Shown here: piece after piece, positions 56,245 through 64,000 of the stretch | Numbering within the stretch: position 1 is the stretch's first letter | Layout of the letters: each line of letters starts with the position of its first letter | NCBI GenBank assembly: GCA_009691245.1 | Contig: SHUM01000005.1 | Coordinates: 1-64,000, forward strand | Direction: 5' to 3' | Source of the DNA: Acidobacteriota bacterium | Lineage (GTDB): Bacteria; Acidobacteriota; Terriglobia; 2-12-FULL-54-10 | DNA: 64,000 nt | Made by a program: the position numbers and the translations under genes | Notes under the pieces: model-generated | The model's input: the letters and a program-made list of their open reading frames with translations, nothing else | Told to the model about the DNA's origin: nothing | Databases searched by the model: none

Positions 56245-56573
56245 GTCTTGACGATATGGATTTTTTCAATCTTCCTGCAAATCGTCCGCTAATTGTCAAA
56301 AGAGAGGGTCATGCTTGCTTCTATTGTTTGCGCAAGCTCAATGACGAGAACTACGTAATTGAACACACGACCTCTCGCCCAACAGGCAATTCTTCATATC
56401 GCAATGTGGTCGCAGCATGCCGCGACTGCAATAACCAGAAGGGAAGCACTTCGGCAGAATATTTTCTTGGAGACTTGTGCCGTCGTGGGCACCTCAATAC
56501 GGAGGAATTGGAACATCGGCTAGGCCGTTTGGAAATGCTGCGTAATGGTGAGCTTACACCTGTTCTCGTATGA
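56223..56573 (+). CDS. HNH endonuclease domain (C-terminal part of split gene)
   Basis: 116 residues. HNH core: HACFYCLRKLNDENYVIEHT, then RNVVAACRDCNNQKGS, with both CxxC pairs, the catalytic His and the NN. The frame overlaps the upstream one by 22 bases, with GTG as the first start. If the upstream frame is corrected at the G run and at one extra G near 56222, a continuous VIPKVEATSPLSL junction forms. Either a pseudogene or two coupled chains; also a homopolymer error. Promiscuous HNH nicking or cleaving activity is inferred from the family. Confidence 0.78.
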   Translation: MEATSPLSLDDMDFFNLPANRPLIVKREGHACFYCLRKLNDENYVIEHTTSRPTGNSSYRNVVAACRDCNNQKGSTSAEYFLGDLCRRGHLNTEELEHRLGRLEMLRNGELTPVLV

Positions 56574-56582
56574 TGATATAAT
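56553..56582 (+). promoter_or_regulatory. Promoter for the small coiled-coil gene
   Basis: CTTACA (56553-56558) and a perfect TATAAT (56577-56582) are 18 bases apart. The predicted start of RNA lies one to three bases before the ATG at 56591, so the message may be leaderless. It lies inside the last codons of the HNH gene. Confidence 0.55.
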
Positions 56583-56590
56583 CGCCCGAC

Positions 56591-56911
56591 ATGGAACTAA
56601 ACGAACAAAACCTCCGGCAACTCCTCGTTGAGCAACGCGACGAATACCAGCGTTATCTGGAGGTATTCGCCGAAGACCTTGGTTCAAAAGTCCAGGCGGT
56701 CGGCGAAGGACATCAAGTGGTCCGCCAGGAAATGGCCGAGGGTTTCCGAGATGCGAAACTGGATATGGAGCAGGTTCGCTTTGAAATGGAGCTGGTGCGA
56801 TCCGAGCTTTCCATCATTCGCAACGATCTGAAACAGAAAGTGGACCGGGACGAATTGGCGGTTCTGGAAGCGGGCGTTGCGAAGCTGGAGCATGAAGTGC
56901 GGACAAGGTAG
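56591..56911 (+). CDS. Small coiled-coil protein of unknown function
   Basis: 106 residues, strongly charged and Leu/Val-periodic (VRQEMAEGFRDAKLDMEQVR, then SELSIIRNDLKQKVDRDELA). This is coiled coil almost throughout, with no enzyme motif. No Shine-Dalgarno sequence precedes the ATG. It lies between the HNH gene and the SBBP propeller gene. A structural or regulatory partner role is possible but not shown. Confidence 0.6.
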   Translation: MELNEQNLRQLLVEQRDEYQRYLEVFAEDLGSKVQAVGEGHQVVRQEMAEGFRDAKLDMEQVRFEMELVRSELSIIRNDLKQKVDRDELAVLEAGVAKLEHEVRTR

Positions 56912-56965
56912 TGCCTGCGGATTTGAGACGCTCGGCTCGTTGCGCCAAATATAAGGAGGGTGACG

Positions 56966-59089
56966 ATGACGCGATTGCGTATCCATCTAGGATGGTCGTT
57001 CGGCCTGCTCTTGCTGCTTGGGCTGGCTACCGTAACCTCCTCGCCGCAACATTCTCTCCCAAGGACCGCAAGGGAACGAGCCGGCAGCGGCGCCAGACTG
57101 GCTGGGATGCCGCTCTACTTTGAACCCAACCTGGGCCAGGCGAACCAGCAGGTGAAGATGCTGGCGCGCGGAGCCGGGATGTTTTTTCAAAGCGACCATG
57201 TCGTGCTGGCATTGCCTTCCGGCCATGCACAGAACACGCCGGTCATGGAGATGCGATGGATCGGTGGCAACTCGTCCGCAGAGATTCTCGGCGAGAGTCC
57301 GACGGTCGGGCGATCCAATTATTTTATTGGCGATGATCCGCAGGCATGGGTAACCGATGTGGCCCAGTTTTCCGGTGTCCGCTACCGCGAAGTGTACTCC
57401 GGCATTGACGTTGTGTTTCATGCTACTCATGGACAAATTGAATACGATTATATGGTGCAGCCCGGAGCCGACCCCGCGCAAATCAAAATGGAACTCTCGG
57501 GAGGCGAGGATTTTAATCTGGATGGTGCGGGGAATCTGACTATTCACACCGCAGGCAACACATTCACGCATCGCGCTCCGGTTGTGTATCAGATGGATCA
57601 AGGCGAACGGCAATTGATTGCGGGCGCGTTCCGCGTTTTGTCGGCTGATCCGCTGCAAGTAGGATTCGATCTGGCTGAGTATGACCGCAGCCGCGAGTTG
57701 GTGATCGATCCGGTGATTGAGTACGGGCGGTTTTTCGGCGGCAGCCAGGAAGAGGAAATTCTCTCCATCGCCGTCGATAAAGATGGTTTCATCTATATGT
57801 CAGGCGAAACGTCGTCGCCGGATCTGCCGCTTTCGGCTGGCAAGCTCGCTCATCCCGCAAGCGTTTTTCAAACGAAGGGCAACACCCTGGCGTTTGTGGC
57901 CAAGCTCGATCCCACAGGCACGAAATTGATCTATTGCGCATATCTCGGCGGCAGCAAGACGGCTGTTGGCCACAATCTCAAGATCGACGCCGCTGGCAAC
58001 GCTTACATCGGCGGGCGCACCGAGGCCAGCGATTTTCCGTTGATGAAACCCATTCAGGCCAAGTTTGGCGGCGGGTCGGATGATGGATTCATCACCAAGC
58101 TGAATGCCGCGGGCAACGCGCTGATTTACTCCACCTATCTCGGCGGCAGCGAATACGACCAAGCTCGCGCAATGGCTGTGGACAGCGCAGGCAATGCCTA
58201 TTTGACGGGGATCACCGAGTCGGCTAATTTTCCGGTGAAGAATCCCCTTCAGGCGAAATACGCAGGCAAGCAGGACACCTTCGCCCTGAAGATCAATCCC
58301 GCCGGATCGGCGCTGGTCTATTCCACATATCTCGGCGGAGCAGGCGATGATGTGGGGCACGCCATAACCTTGGATGCTGCGGGCAGCGCGTACATTACCG
58401 GCCTGACTAACTCGGCTGATTTTCCCACCGCGAATCCGTTGCAACGAACATTCAAGGGTGGCGAGGGCGACGACGCCATCGTGGTGAAGATCAATCCCGC
58501 CGGAACCGCGCTCACGTATTCGACTTTTCTGGGCGGCAGCAAGGATGACGAGAGCCGCGCGATCGCAGTGGACGCTGCGGGCAACGCCACCATCACCGGT
58601 TACACCCAATCGCCTGACTTTCCCACCGCGAAGCCGTTGCAAGCGAAGTTTGGCGGCGGGGCGCAGGATATCTTCGTGTCCTCGCTGCGCGCCGATGGCG
58701 CCGCGCTCAACTTTTCGACATTCCTCGGCGGCGGCGGAGCTGACTACGGTCGTGGCCTCGCGCTCGACGCGGCGGGAAATGTCTATCTCACCGGCTACAC
58801 GGACTCTAAAAACTTTCCTCAAAAGAATCCGTTGCAGCCCAATTACGCCGGGGGGACTGCCGACGCTTTTTACGCAAAGCTTGACCGCGCGGGGGCTACG
58901 CTAGTCATTTCCAGCTTTCTTGGTGGTGACCTGTATGAGCGAGGGCGAGGCATTGCGGTAAGCGCGCGTGGCGATGTCTACATTTCGGGGCGCACGGAAT
59001 CGAAGAATTTCCCGGTTACCAAGCCGCATTCACCAGCATTTGGCGGTGGACCGAACGATGCGTTTTTGGTAAAGATTCGGGAGAAGTAA
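56966..59089 (+). CDS. Secreted SBBP-repeat beta-propeller protein
   Basis: About 707 residues. An N-terminal signal segment (HLGWSFGLLLLLGLATVT) leads to a domain of about 200 residues (YFEPNLGQANQQVKMLARGA, YIFIGDD-like NYFIGDDPQAW), then seven SBBP repeats, each with a YSTYLGGS-type strand, AVDAAGNAYLTG-type turn and DFP motif. The count is from LGG/FGG hallmarks at about residues 250 to 680. Such proteins are extracytoplasmic propellers found widely in Acidobacteria, Planctomycetes and others; ligands are not known. ATG 56966 has AGGAGGG five bases upstream; GTG 56960 is the alternative. Confidence 0.85.
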   Translation: MTRLRIHLGWSFGLLLLLGLATVTSSPQHSLPRTARERAGSGARLAGMPLYFEPNLGQANQQVKMLARGAGMFFQSDHVVLALPSGHAQNTPVMEMRWIGGNSSAEILGESPTVGRSNYFIGDDPQAWVTDVAQFSGVRYREVYSGIDVVFHATHGQIEYDYMVQPGADPAQIKMELSGGEDFNLDGAGNLTIHTAGNTFTHRAPVVYQMDQGERQLIAGAFRVLSADPLQVGFDLAEYDRSRELVIDPVIEYGRFFGGSQEEEILSIAVDKDGFIYMSGETSSPDLPLSAGKLAHPASVFQTKGNTLAFVAKLDPTGTKLIYCAYLGGSKTAVGHNLKIDAAGNAYIGGRTEASDFPLMKPIQAKFGGGSDDGFITKLNAAGNALIYSTYLGGSEYDQARAMAVDSAGNAYLTGITESANFPVKNPLQAKYAGKQDTFALKINPAGSALVYSTYLGGAGDDVGHAITLDAAGSAYITGLTNSADFPTANPLQRTFKGGEGDDAIVVKINPAGTALTYSTFLGGSKDDESRAIAVDAAGNATITGYTQSPDFPTAKPLQAKFGGGAQDIFVSSLRADGAALNFSTFLGGGGADYGRGLALDAAGNVYLTGYTDSKNFPQKNPLQPNYAGGTADAFYAKLDRAGATLVISSFLGGDLYERGRGIAVSARGDVYISGRTESKNFPVTKPHSPAFGGGPNDAFLVKIREK

Positions 59090-59161
59090 GTAAAAGCAGA
59101 TACCGCGCTTCCCGATAAATCGGGGCAGGCTGATCAGGATGACAGCGGTTTCAGAGATCGA

Positions 59162-60547
59162 CTAGATGACAGGCGGGCGGCGGGTGTGCCATTCGGTGGC
59201 TTGCTCGTAGGCGTAGCCGGCGTGCAGCACGCTGGCTTCGTCCCACATGCGTCCGACAATCTGCAACCCAACTGGCAGGCTGTCCGCGTCGAATCCACAA
59301 CAAACTGAAAGCGCGGGGTGGCCGGAGGCGTTGAAGCAGCGCGTAAAACGTGTTGCCGCCGTCCTCGCGTCCTCCTCGGTCTTACCTAGCATTACGTTCC
59401 TGGTCCCAATGGGAAACGCCGTGAGCGGCGTGGCGGGCGTGATGAGTACATCCACGCTTGCGAATACTTTTTCGAGCGCGATACGAAATTGGTTGCGGGC
59501 CAGTTGAGCCAGTACGTAATCGCGGGCGGAGATTTCCTTGCCACGCTCGATGATGAGCCGTACGTCCGCGCCAAGTTCATCAGGCCGCTCGGCAAGATGC
59601 TGCGCGTGTCCCGCATGTCCTTCCACCAGCAAAGCCGTGCGGCTGACTTCCGTCAGCGCGGCCATGTCCGGCAGTTTCACAGTGGAGATGCTCGCGCCGA
59701 GGTCTTCCATCACCGCTGGCACGCGGCTGAACAGTCGCGCGACTTCCGGGTGTACATCGCGATTGAAGTAATCCTCCGCGACTCCCACGCGCAGGCCTTG
59801 CAGGGATTTCCGCAGACTGATCTCCGTCGCCGGGCGGTCGGCGGAGTAGCCATCCTCGGGATCGAATCCAGACAGCACTTGATAGAGGATGCCCGCGTCC
59901 ACCACGGAGCGGGCCATCGGTCCCACGTGATCGAGCGTCGGTCCCAGCGGATAGACGCCGCGGCAACTGATGCGCCCGAAGCTAGGCTTGAGTCCGGCGA
60001 CGCCGCAGAACGATCCGGGGATGCGGATGGAGCCGCCGGTGTCTGTGCCGAGAGCGGCGAAGCACATCTCGGTGGCCACGGCCACGCCGGCGCCGCCGCT
60101 CGATCCGCCAGAAACACGCTGTGGGTTCCAAGGATTGCGGGTTGGGCCGTAGTGAGGATTATCGTTGGTAATCCCGTAAGCGAACTCGTGCATAGCGGTC
60201 TTGCCCACCATCACTGCGCCGGCCTCGCGCAATTTCGTAACTACGACTGCGTCGTGATCGGGGATGAAGTCCGCCATTATCTTCGAGCCTGCCGTGGTGC
60301 GCACGCCGGCGGTGTACATCAAATCTTTCACGCTAATGGGAATGCCGTGCAAGGGTCCGCGATTTTCGCCCTTCATGATTTCGCTCTCAGCCTGGCGGGC
60401 TTCGCGCAGCGCGGACTCGGCGGTGATGGTAATGAAGGCGTTCAGAAGAGGATTGAGTTGTGCGATGCGCTGGAGCGCCTGCTCGGTCAGCTCGACTGGC
60501 GAAATTTGTTTATTGCGCACCTGCGCGGCGACATCGGCTAGATTCAT
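59162..60547 (-). CDS. Amidase signature family enzyme, GatA-like
   Basis: 461 residues with the amidase triad region: GGSSGGAGVAVATEMCFAAL (catalytic Ser), GTDTGGSIRIPGSFCGVAG, and the lysine earlier in ISVKDLMYTAGVRTT. Length and sequence suit GatA, which releases ammonia for the Glu-tRNA/Asp-tRNA amidotransferase, but gatB and gatC are not near, so another amidase is possible. Placed downstream of an APC permease on the same strand, separated by a long inverted repeat. Start ATG 60547. Confidence 0.88.
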   Translation of the reverse strand: MNLADVAAQVRNKQISPVELTEQALQRIAQLNPLLNAFITITAESALREARQAESEIMKGENRGPLHGIPISVKDLMYTAGVRTTAGSKIMADFIPDHDAVVVTKLREAGAVMVGKTAMHEFAYGITNDNPHYGPTRNPWNPQRVSGGSSGGAGVAVATEMCFAALGTDTGGSIRIPGSFCGVAGLKPSFGRISCRGVYPLGPTLDHVGPMARSVVDAGILYQVLSGFDPEDGYSADRPATEISLRKSLQGLRVGVAEDYFNRDVHPEVARLFSRVPAVMEDLGASISTVKLPDMAALTEVSRTALLVEGHAGHAQHLAERPDELGADVRLIIERGKEISARDYVLAQLARNQFRIALEKVFASVDVLITPATPLTAFPIGTRNVMLGKTEEDARTAATRFTRCFNASGHPALSVCCGFDADSLPVGLQIVGRMWDEASVLHAGYAYEQATEWHTRRPPVI

Positions 60548-60561
60548 GCGTTAACACCTTG

Positions 60562-60673
60562 ATTGCCACGGAGGCACGGAGACACAGAGAAAAACCTGTT
60601 GGGGATAAAAGCAACAAGCCGTAGCAAGGTACTTACACAAAAACTCTCCGTGTCTCTGTGCCTCCGTGGCAAT
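60562..60673. repeat. Long inverted repeat in the permease-amidase gap
   Basis: Arms at 60562-60590 and 60645-60673 are inverse copies with 27 of 29 positions matching; core TTGCCACGGAGGCACGGAG. The loop is about 54 nt with no feature. It lies wholly between two genes on the same strand. A stable hairpin or REP-like element is likely. Confidence 0.85.
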
Positions 60674-60679
60674 GCGAAA

Positions 60680-62590
60680 TTACTGCTTCATGTGGCGGCG
60701 GACGCTGGTTACCACCACGTTGGGCTTGAAGGAGAGAGCGCCGCGCAGGATCAGGCCATTCTGATTATGCAGCAGGCGGTGCCACCACCGGGATGGAACG
60801 AACTCAGGCAGCAGCACGGTGACCACATCATTTTCCTTGAACGCGCCAACCTCATCGATAAAGCGCAGCAAAGGTTTCAGCATGGAGCGGTACGGGGAAT
60901 TGAGAACGATGAGCGGCACGTCCTCGACCCAATGCTGCCATTGAGCGATCAGCTTTTCCGGGTCGTCGTTGTCGACATTTACCTGCACGGCCAGCACATC
61001 TTTGGAGAGTGAGCGGGCGTACTCAATGGCACCCAGGCTGGCGCGATTGACGCCAGGCACGGGGACGACGACGGTATGCCGCAGTACGCTGAGACGGTCA
61101 TAGGTGGCAACCGAGAGTTCCGTGGCGACTTCAAAGTAATGCCGTCGGATGCGCATAAACATCCATACGAGCGCTGGGATAGTCACCAGAACCATCCATG
61201 CCCCATGAGTAAATTTGGCCGCCGCCACGATCACCAGAACGGTCGAGGTGGTGAAAGCCCCTAATCCATTCAGGCACATTCGCCAGATATAACCATTGCC
61301 GCGCACACGCCACCAGTGAGCAACCATGCCGGCCTGCGACAAAGTGAACGCCACGAAAACGCCCACCGTGTAGAGGGGAATCAGATTGTGCTCGCTGGCG
61401 TCATAGAGCACTACCAGGGCGGCTGCGGTAAAACCGAGAAAGATGATGCCGTTGGAAAAAACGAGCCGATCACCCAGGTTGGCGAACTGCCGGGGCAGAA
61501 AGCGGTCGCTGGCAATGTAGGAAGTCAAACGTGGAAATCCGGCAAAGGCGGTGTTCGCGGCTAGAACTAGAATGCCCATCGTCGCGGCCTGAAATATGTA
61601 ATAGATCGTGCCATGCCCAAAACTCAAGCGAGCTAGTTGCGAAAGAATGGTCTCGCCCTCCACCGGCGACAGGTGGTGGTGGGCAGTGGCGGCGGTAATA
61701 CCCAGGAAGAGTGAGCCGAGAATCACGCCCATGACCATTTGCGTAATCTTGGCGTTGCGTGCTGCGGGTTCCTTGAAAGCCTGCACGCCGTTGGCGACGG
61801 CCTCCACGCCGGTCAGCGCGGTGCAGCCAGAGGCAAAGGCTTTCAACAAAATGAAGAACGAGAATGCCTCCCCGGAGGTCGCTGCGGCCTGCACAGGGGT
61901 GGCCAGGGACTCCGCGCTGCCGGGCGAAACGAATAAAGCGATGACGCAAAGCCCGTACGCGGCAGCGATGAAAAGATAGACCGGGCCGGCCAGCACACCG
62001 GCTGATTCTTTCACTCCGCGCAGGTTCAGCCACATCATGACGCCAATGGCCAGCAGGCACAGTGCCACACGATGAGGGAACATGGAAGGAAACGCCGAAG
62101 TGATGGCGGCAATGCCCGCCGCAACGCTCACGGCGACGGTGAGAATGTAGTCGATCAGCAGCGCAGCGCCGCCCACCAGTGCCGCGTACACGCCAAGGTT
62201 TTCCTTGGCTACGGTATAGGCGCCGCCGCCGGTGGGATAAGTTTCCAGCGTCTGCCCGTAGGAGATGACCACAATCCACAGCAGGACAATGATCATGATC
62301 GCGGCGGGAACGGCCAACTGGAAGGTCGCCGTGCCCGCCGCCACCAGCGCCAATAGAATTGCCTCAGTTGCATAGGCAGTCGACGACAGGCTGTCCGATG
62401 CGAAGACGGCCAGGGCGGCCTTCTTGGAAAGTTTCTGCTCGCCCTCCTCGGAAGAGTCGAGCGGGCGACCAACTAATAGATGCTTAAGCCATGTGATCAA
62501 TGCGTTTCTCTCGGCTCCGGCGCTCCGCATGTGCCTGAATGCATGGGGAATGTAATTAGCAATTCTACTGAGAAACCCGACCAGCGACAA
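60680..62590 (-). CDS. APC-superfamily permease
   Basis: 636 residues, about 12 membrane helices, followed by a soluble C-terminal domain of about 150 residues (VVVPVPGVNRASLGAIEYAR, then HWVEDVPLIVLNS). The first helix is preceded by LSKKAALAVFASDSLSSTAY, a motif of amino acid/polyamine permeases, and helix 3 has TYPTGGGAYTVAKENLG. The substrate is not predictable; potassium or amino acid uptake are both possible. Start ATG 62590 is near the first hydrophilic segment. It follows prfB by 17 bases. Confidence 0.85.
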   Translation of the reverse strand: MSLVGFLSRIANYIPHAFRHMRSAGAERNALITWLKHLLVGRPLDSSEEGEQKLSKKAALAVFASDSLSSTAYATEAILLALVAAGTATFQLAVPAAIMIIVLLWIVVISYGQTLETYPTGGGAYTVAKENLGVYAALVGGAALLIDYILTVAVSVAAGIAAITSAFPSMFPHRVALCLLAIGVMMWLNLRGVKESAGVLAGPVYLFIAAAYGLCVIALFVSPGSAESLATPVQAAATSGEAFSFFILLKAFASGCTALTGVEAVANGVQAFKEPAARNAKITQMVMGVILGSLFLGITAATAHHHLSPVEGETILSQLARLSFGHGTIYYIFQAATMGILVLAANTAFAGFPRLTSYIASDRFLPRQFANLGDRLVFSNGIIFLGFTAAALVVLYDASEHNLIPLYTVGVFVAFTLSQAGMVAHWWRVRGNGYIWRMCLNGLGAFTTSTVLVIVAAAKFTHGAWMVLVTIPALVWMFMRIRRHYFEVATELSVATYDRLSVLRHTVVVPVPGVNRASLGAIEYARSLSKDVLAVQVNVDNDDPEKLIAQWQHWVEDVPLIVLNSPYRSMLKPLLRFIDEVGAFKENDVVTVLLPEFVPSRWWHRLLHNQNGLILRGALSFKPNVVVTSVRRHMKQ

Positions 62591-62607
62591 CTGGCGCGTG
62601 AGACGCG

Positions 62608-63718
62608 CTACTCCGCCGGGGCGGTTCCTGAGCGCAGGCTCAGCAGATAAGCGCGGATGAACGGATCGATGTTGCCGTCCAGCACGCTGTCGGCGTCGCC
62701 CACTTCCACCTTGGTGCGAACATCCTTCACCAAACGGTAAGGGTGAAGCACATAGGAGCGAATCTGGCTGCCGAAGTTGATGCCCATTTTGGCGTCTTCC
62801 ACTTTCCTGGAAACAGCCTGCTTCTTGGCCAGTTCATGCTCATAGATGCGCGCGCGCAGAATCTTCAACGCGGTGGCGCGGTTCTTGTGCTGGGAACGTT
62901 CGTTCTGGCACTGTGCGATCAGCCCGGTGGGCAGATGGGTCATGCGCACTGCCGAGTCCGTAGTGTTGACGTGCTGCCCGCCAGCTCCGCCGGAGCGGTA
63001 GGTGTCGATCTTCAGGTCCTCTTCGCGGATGTCCACGGCGATGTTGTCGTCGATCTCAGGAATTACGAAGACGCTCGCAAAGGAAGTGTGGCGCTTTTTC
63101 AGTGCATCGAACGGCGAGAGCCGCACCAGGCGGTGAACGCCCACCTCGCTTTTCGCCAAACCGAAGGCGTACTCTCCGGTGATTTCAACCGTGGCAGACT
63201 TGTAGCCGGTTTCCTCGCCCTCGCTGAACTCCACCAAATCGGCGCGGAAGCCCTGACGCTCCGCCCATCGAATATACATGCGCAGCAGCATCTCGGCCCA
63301 GTCGCAGGCCTCGGTGCCGCCCGCTCCCGCGTGGATGGTCAGAATCGCATTCGAGTGGTCCGTTTCGCCGGAGAGCAGAATGCGCGTTTCCGTCGCCAGG
63401 ACTTTGTCTTTTAGCAGATCGTATTGAGTGGCCAGATCCTTGGCGACGTCCTCGCCTTCGTGCGCGAGTTCGAACATCACTTCGATGTCCGACTGGCCAC
63501 GCGCCAACTCCGCATCCTGATGGATGACTTCTTCCAGGCGCTTGCGGCGCTGGAGTATTTTCTGGGTTTGGGTAGGGTCGTTCCAGAACGCGGGGTCGGC
63601 GATCTGCTTCTCTAGCGCGGCGAACTCCTCCCGCTTGCCAGGAGCGTCAAAGATAACTCCGAATATCGATGATCTTGCTTTTGAGTTCTACAAACTCCCG
63701 CTCGCGTTCGTCGATCAT
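62608..63718 (-). CDS. prfB: Peptide chain release factor 2 with programmed +1 frameshift
   Basis: Recognises UAA and UGA stops. The frame opens at ATG 63718 and, after 23 codons, meets CTT TGA C (CTT 63652-63650, TGA 63649-63647), the RF2 autoregulation site. A +1 shift skipping 63649 resumes at GAC 63648 and continues to 62608, giving about 369 residues. The SD-like GGAG lies four bases upstream of CTT, as needed to promote the shift. Motifs: RF2 anticodon-like SPFDALKKRH and YRSGGAGGQHVNTTDSAVR (the GGQ). lnt ends four bases before the ATG. Confidence 0.97.
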
Positions 63719-63722
63719 AAGA

Positions 63723-64000
63723 TTACTTCCTCTTCTTGTCAGCTTTCTTCAGTGGGTGGGCACTTTTAGCGTCGCCACGCTTGCCACGCCCTGCGCCTTC
63801 CTCGCGTTGGGCGAGTGCAAAAAAACAGCCCAGCAGCGCGAGGCCGCTGGAGCCCATGGCGAACAGGTCGCCGTACTCGGTGTAAAACGTCCGGGCCGTG
63901 CCAAACGCCCAGCTAGCCTTCAACACGCCAGCCTGATCCGGCGGCAACTCCGAGACAATCCGGCCATCCGGGGCTATCACGGCGGTCATGCCCGTATTGG
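63723..64000 (-). CDS. lnt: Apolipoprotein N-acyltransferase, C-terminal part only
   Basis: Only the last 92 or so codons are in the window; the gene continues past 64000. NTGMTAVIAPDGRIVSELPP followed by RTFYTEYGDLFA matches the end of the nitrilase-like domain of Lnt, which acylates lipoproteins at the inner membrane. The last membrane helix (SSGLALLGCFFALA) and a basic tail follow. The rightmost visible residues are at the edge. Stop codon at 63725-63723, four bases before prfB, suggests an lnt-prfB operon. Confidence 0.85.
   Translation of the reverse strand, partial: NTGMTAVIAPDGRIVSELPPDQAGVLKASWAFGTARTFYTEYGDLFAMGSSGLALLGCFFALAQREEGAGRGKRGDAKSAHPLKKADKKRK

Noticed and set aside
59162-60547. 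Firm GatA assignment for the amidase
   Set aside because: Active-site residues fit, but gatB and gatC are not adjacent, so the name is kept as GatA-like amidase.

Overview
The window is a 64 kb piece of a GC-rich bacterial chromosome (GC about 58-60% by eye), densely coded on both strands and almost entirely housekeeping or envelope genes. No rRNA, tRNA, CRISPR array, transposase or phage structural gene was seen. The gene set suggests Acidobacteriota, probably a Terriglobia-like lineage: a UbiA/MqnP-type prenyltransferase, type III pantothenate kinase, a fused LplT-Aas protein, a SUF-only Fe-S system, an SBBP beta-propeller secreted protein and many dispersed palindromes between genes. This placement is inference; no 16S gene is present to confirm it.

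Layout. 0-16 kb: alanine racemase, a YacL-like PIN-TRAM protein, fused lysophospholipid transporter/acyltransferase/acyl-ACP synthetase, UbiA-type prenyltransferase, larB, a RelE-type toxin-antitoxin pair whose toxin has a premature stop, a secreted protein, purB, a WalJ-type hydrolase, a GDP-mannose supply pair (manC plus phosphomannomutase) and murA. 16-24 kb: a HigBA-type module with a very strong and apparently leaderless promoter, tatD, metG, larC, then an accessory-looking gene for a PD-(D/E)XK nuclease-like domain fused to a DUF2075 helicase, next to a repeat-rich gene-poor stretch. 24-34 kb: uvrA, a conserved DHS-like protein, a CPBP protease, mtnA, an OmpA-family outer-membrane protein, and a DsbA/MauE redox pair. 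34-44 kb: a long leftward SUF operon (sufB-C-D-S-U-T, rrf2, mrp) with a near-consensus promoter, followed by a PLP decarboxylase broken by one TGA. 44-64 kb: a MetF-like protein, a nucleotide-sugar dehydrogenase, comEC, rlmD, coaX, birA, valS, a split HNH endonuclease gene, an SBBP propeller, an amidase, an APC permease, prfB with the classical +1 recoding site, and the end of lnt.

How the genes work together. Cell-envelope functions recur (alr, murA, manC/pgm, ugd-like, aas, lnt, OmpA-like). larB and larC supply two of the three enzymes for the nickel-pincer cofactor, but larE and larA are outside the window. The SUF cluster is a self-contained Fe-S factory whose probable sensor (Rrf2) is encoded near the distal end. 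Three genes show damage or splitting: relE, the PLP decarboxylase and the HNH gene.

The less ordinary content is (i) the nuclease-helicase fusion, (ii) several families of palindromic intergenic elements, including one of about 240 bp with 46-nt terminal inverted repeats, (iii) two possible leaderless mRNAs, and (iv) the gene disruptions. I found no clearly new multi-gene system. The best candidates for something undescribed are the nuclease-helicase gene and the structured repeat element beside it.
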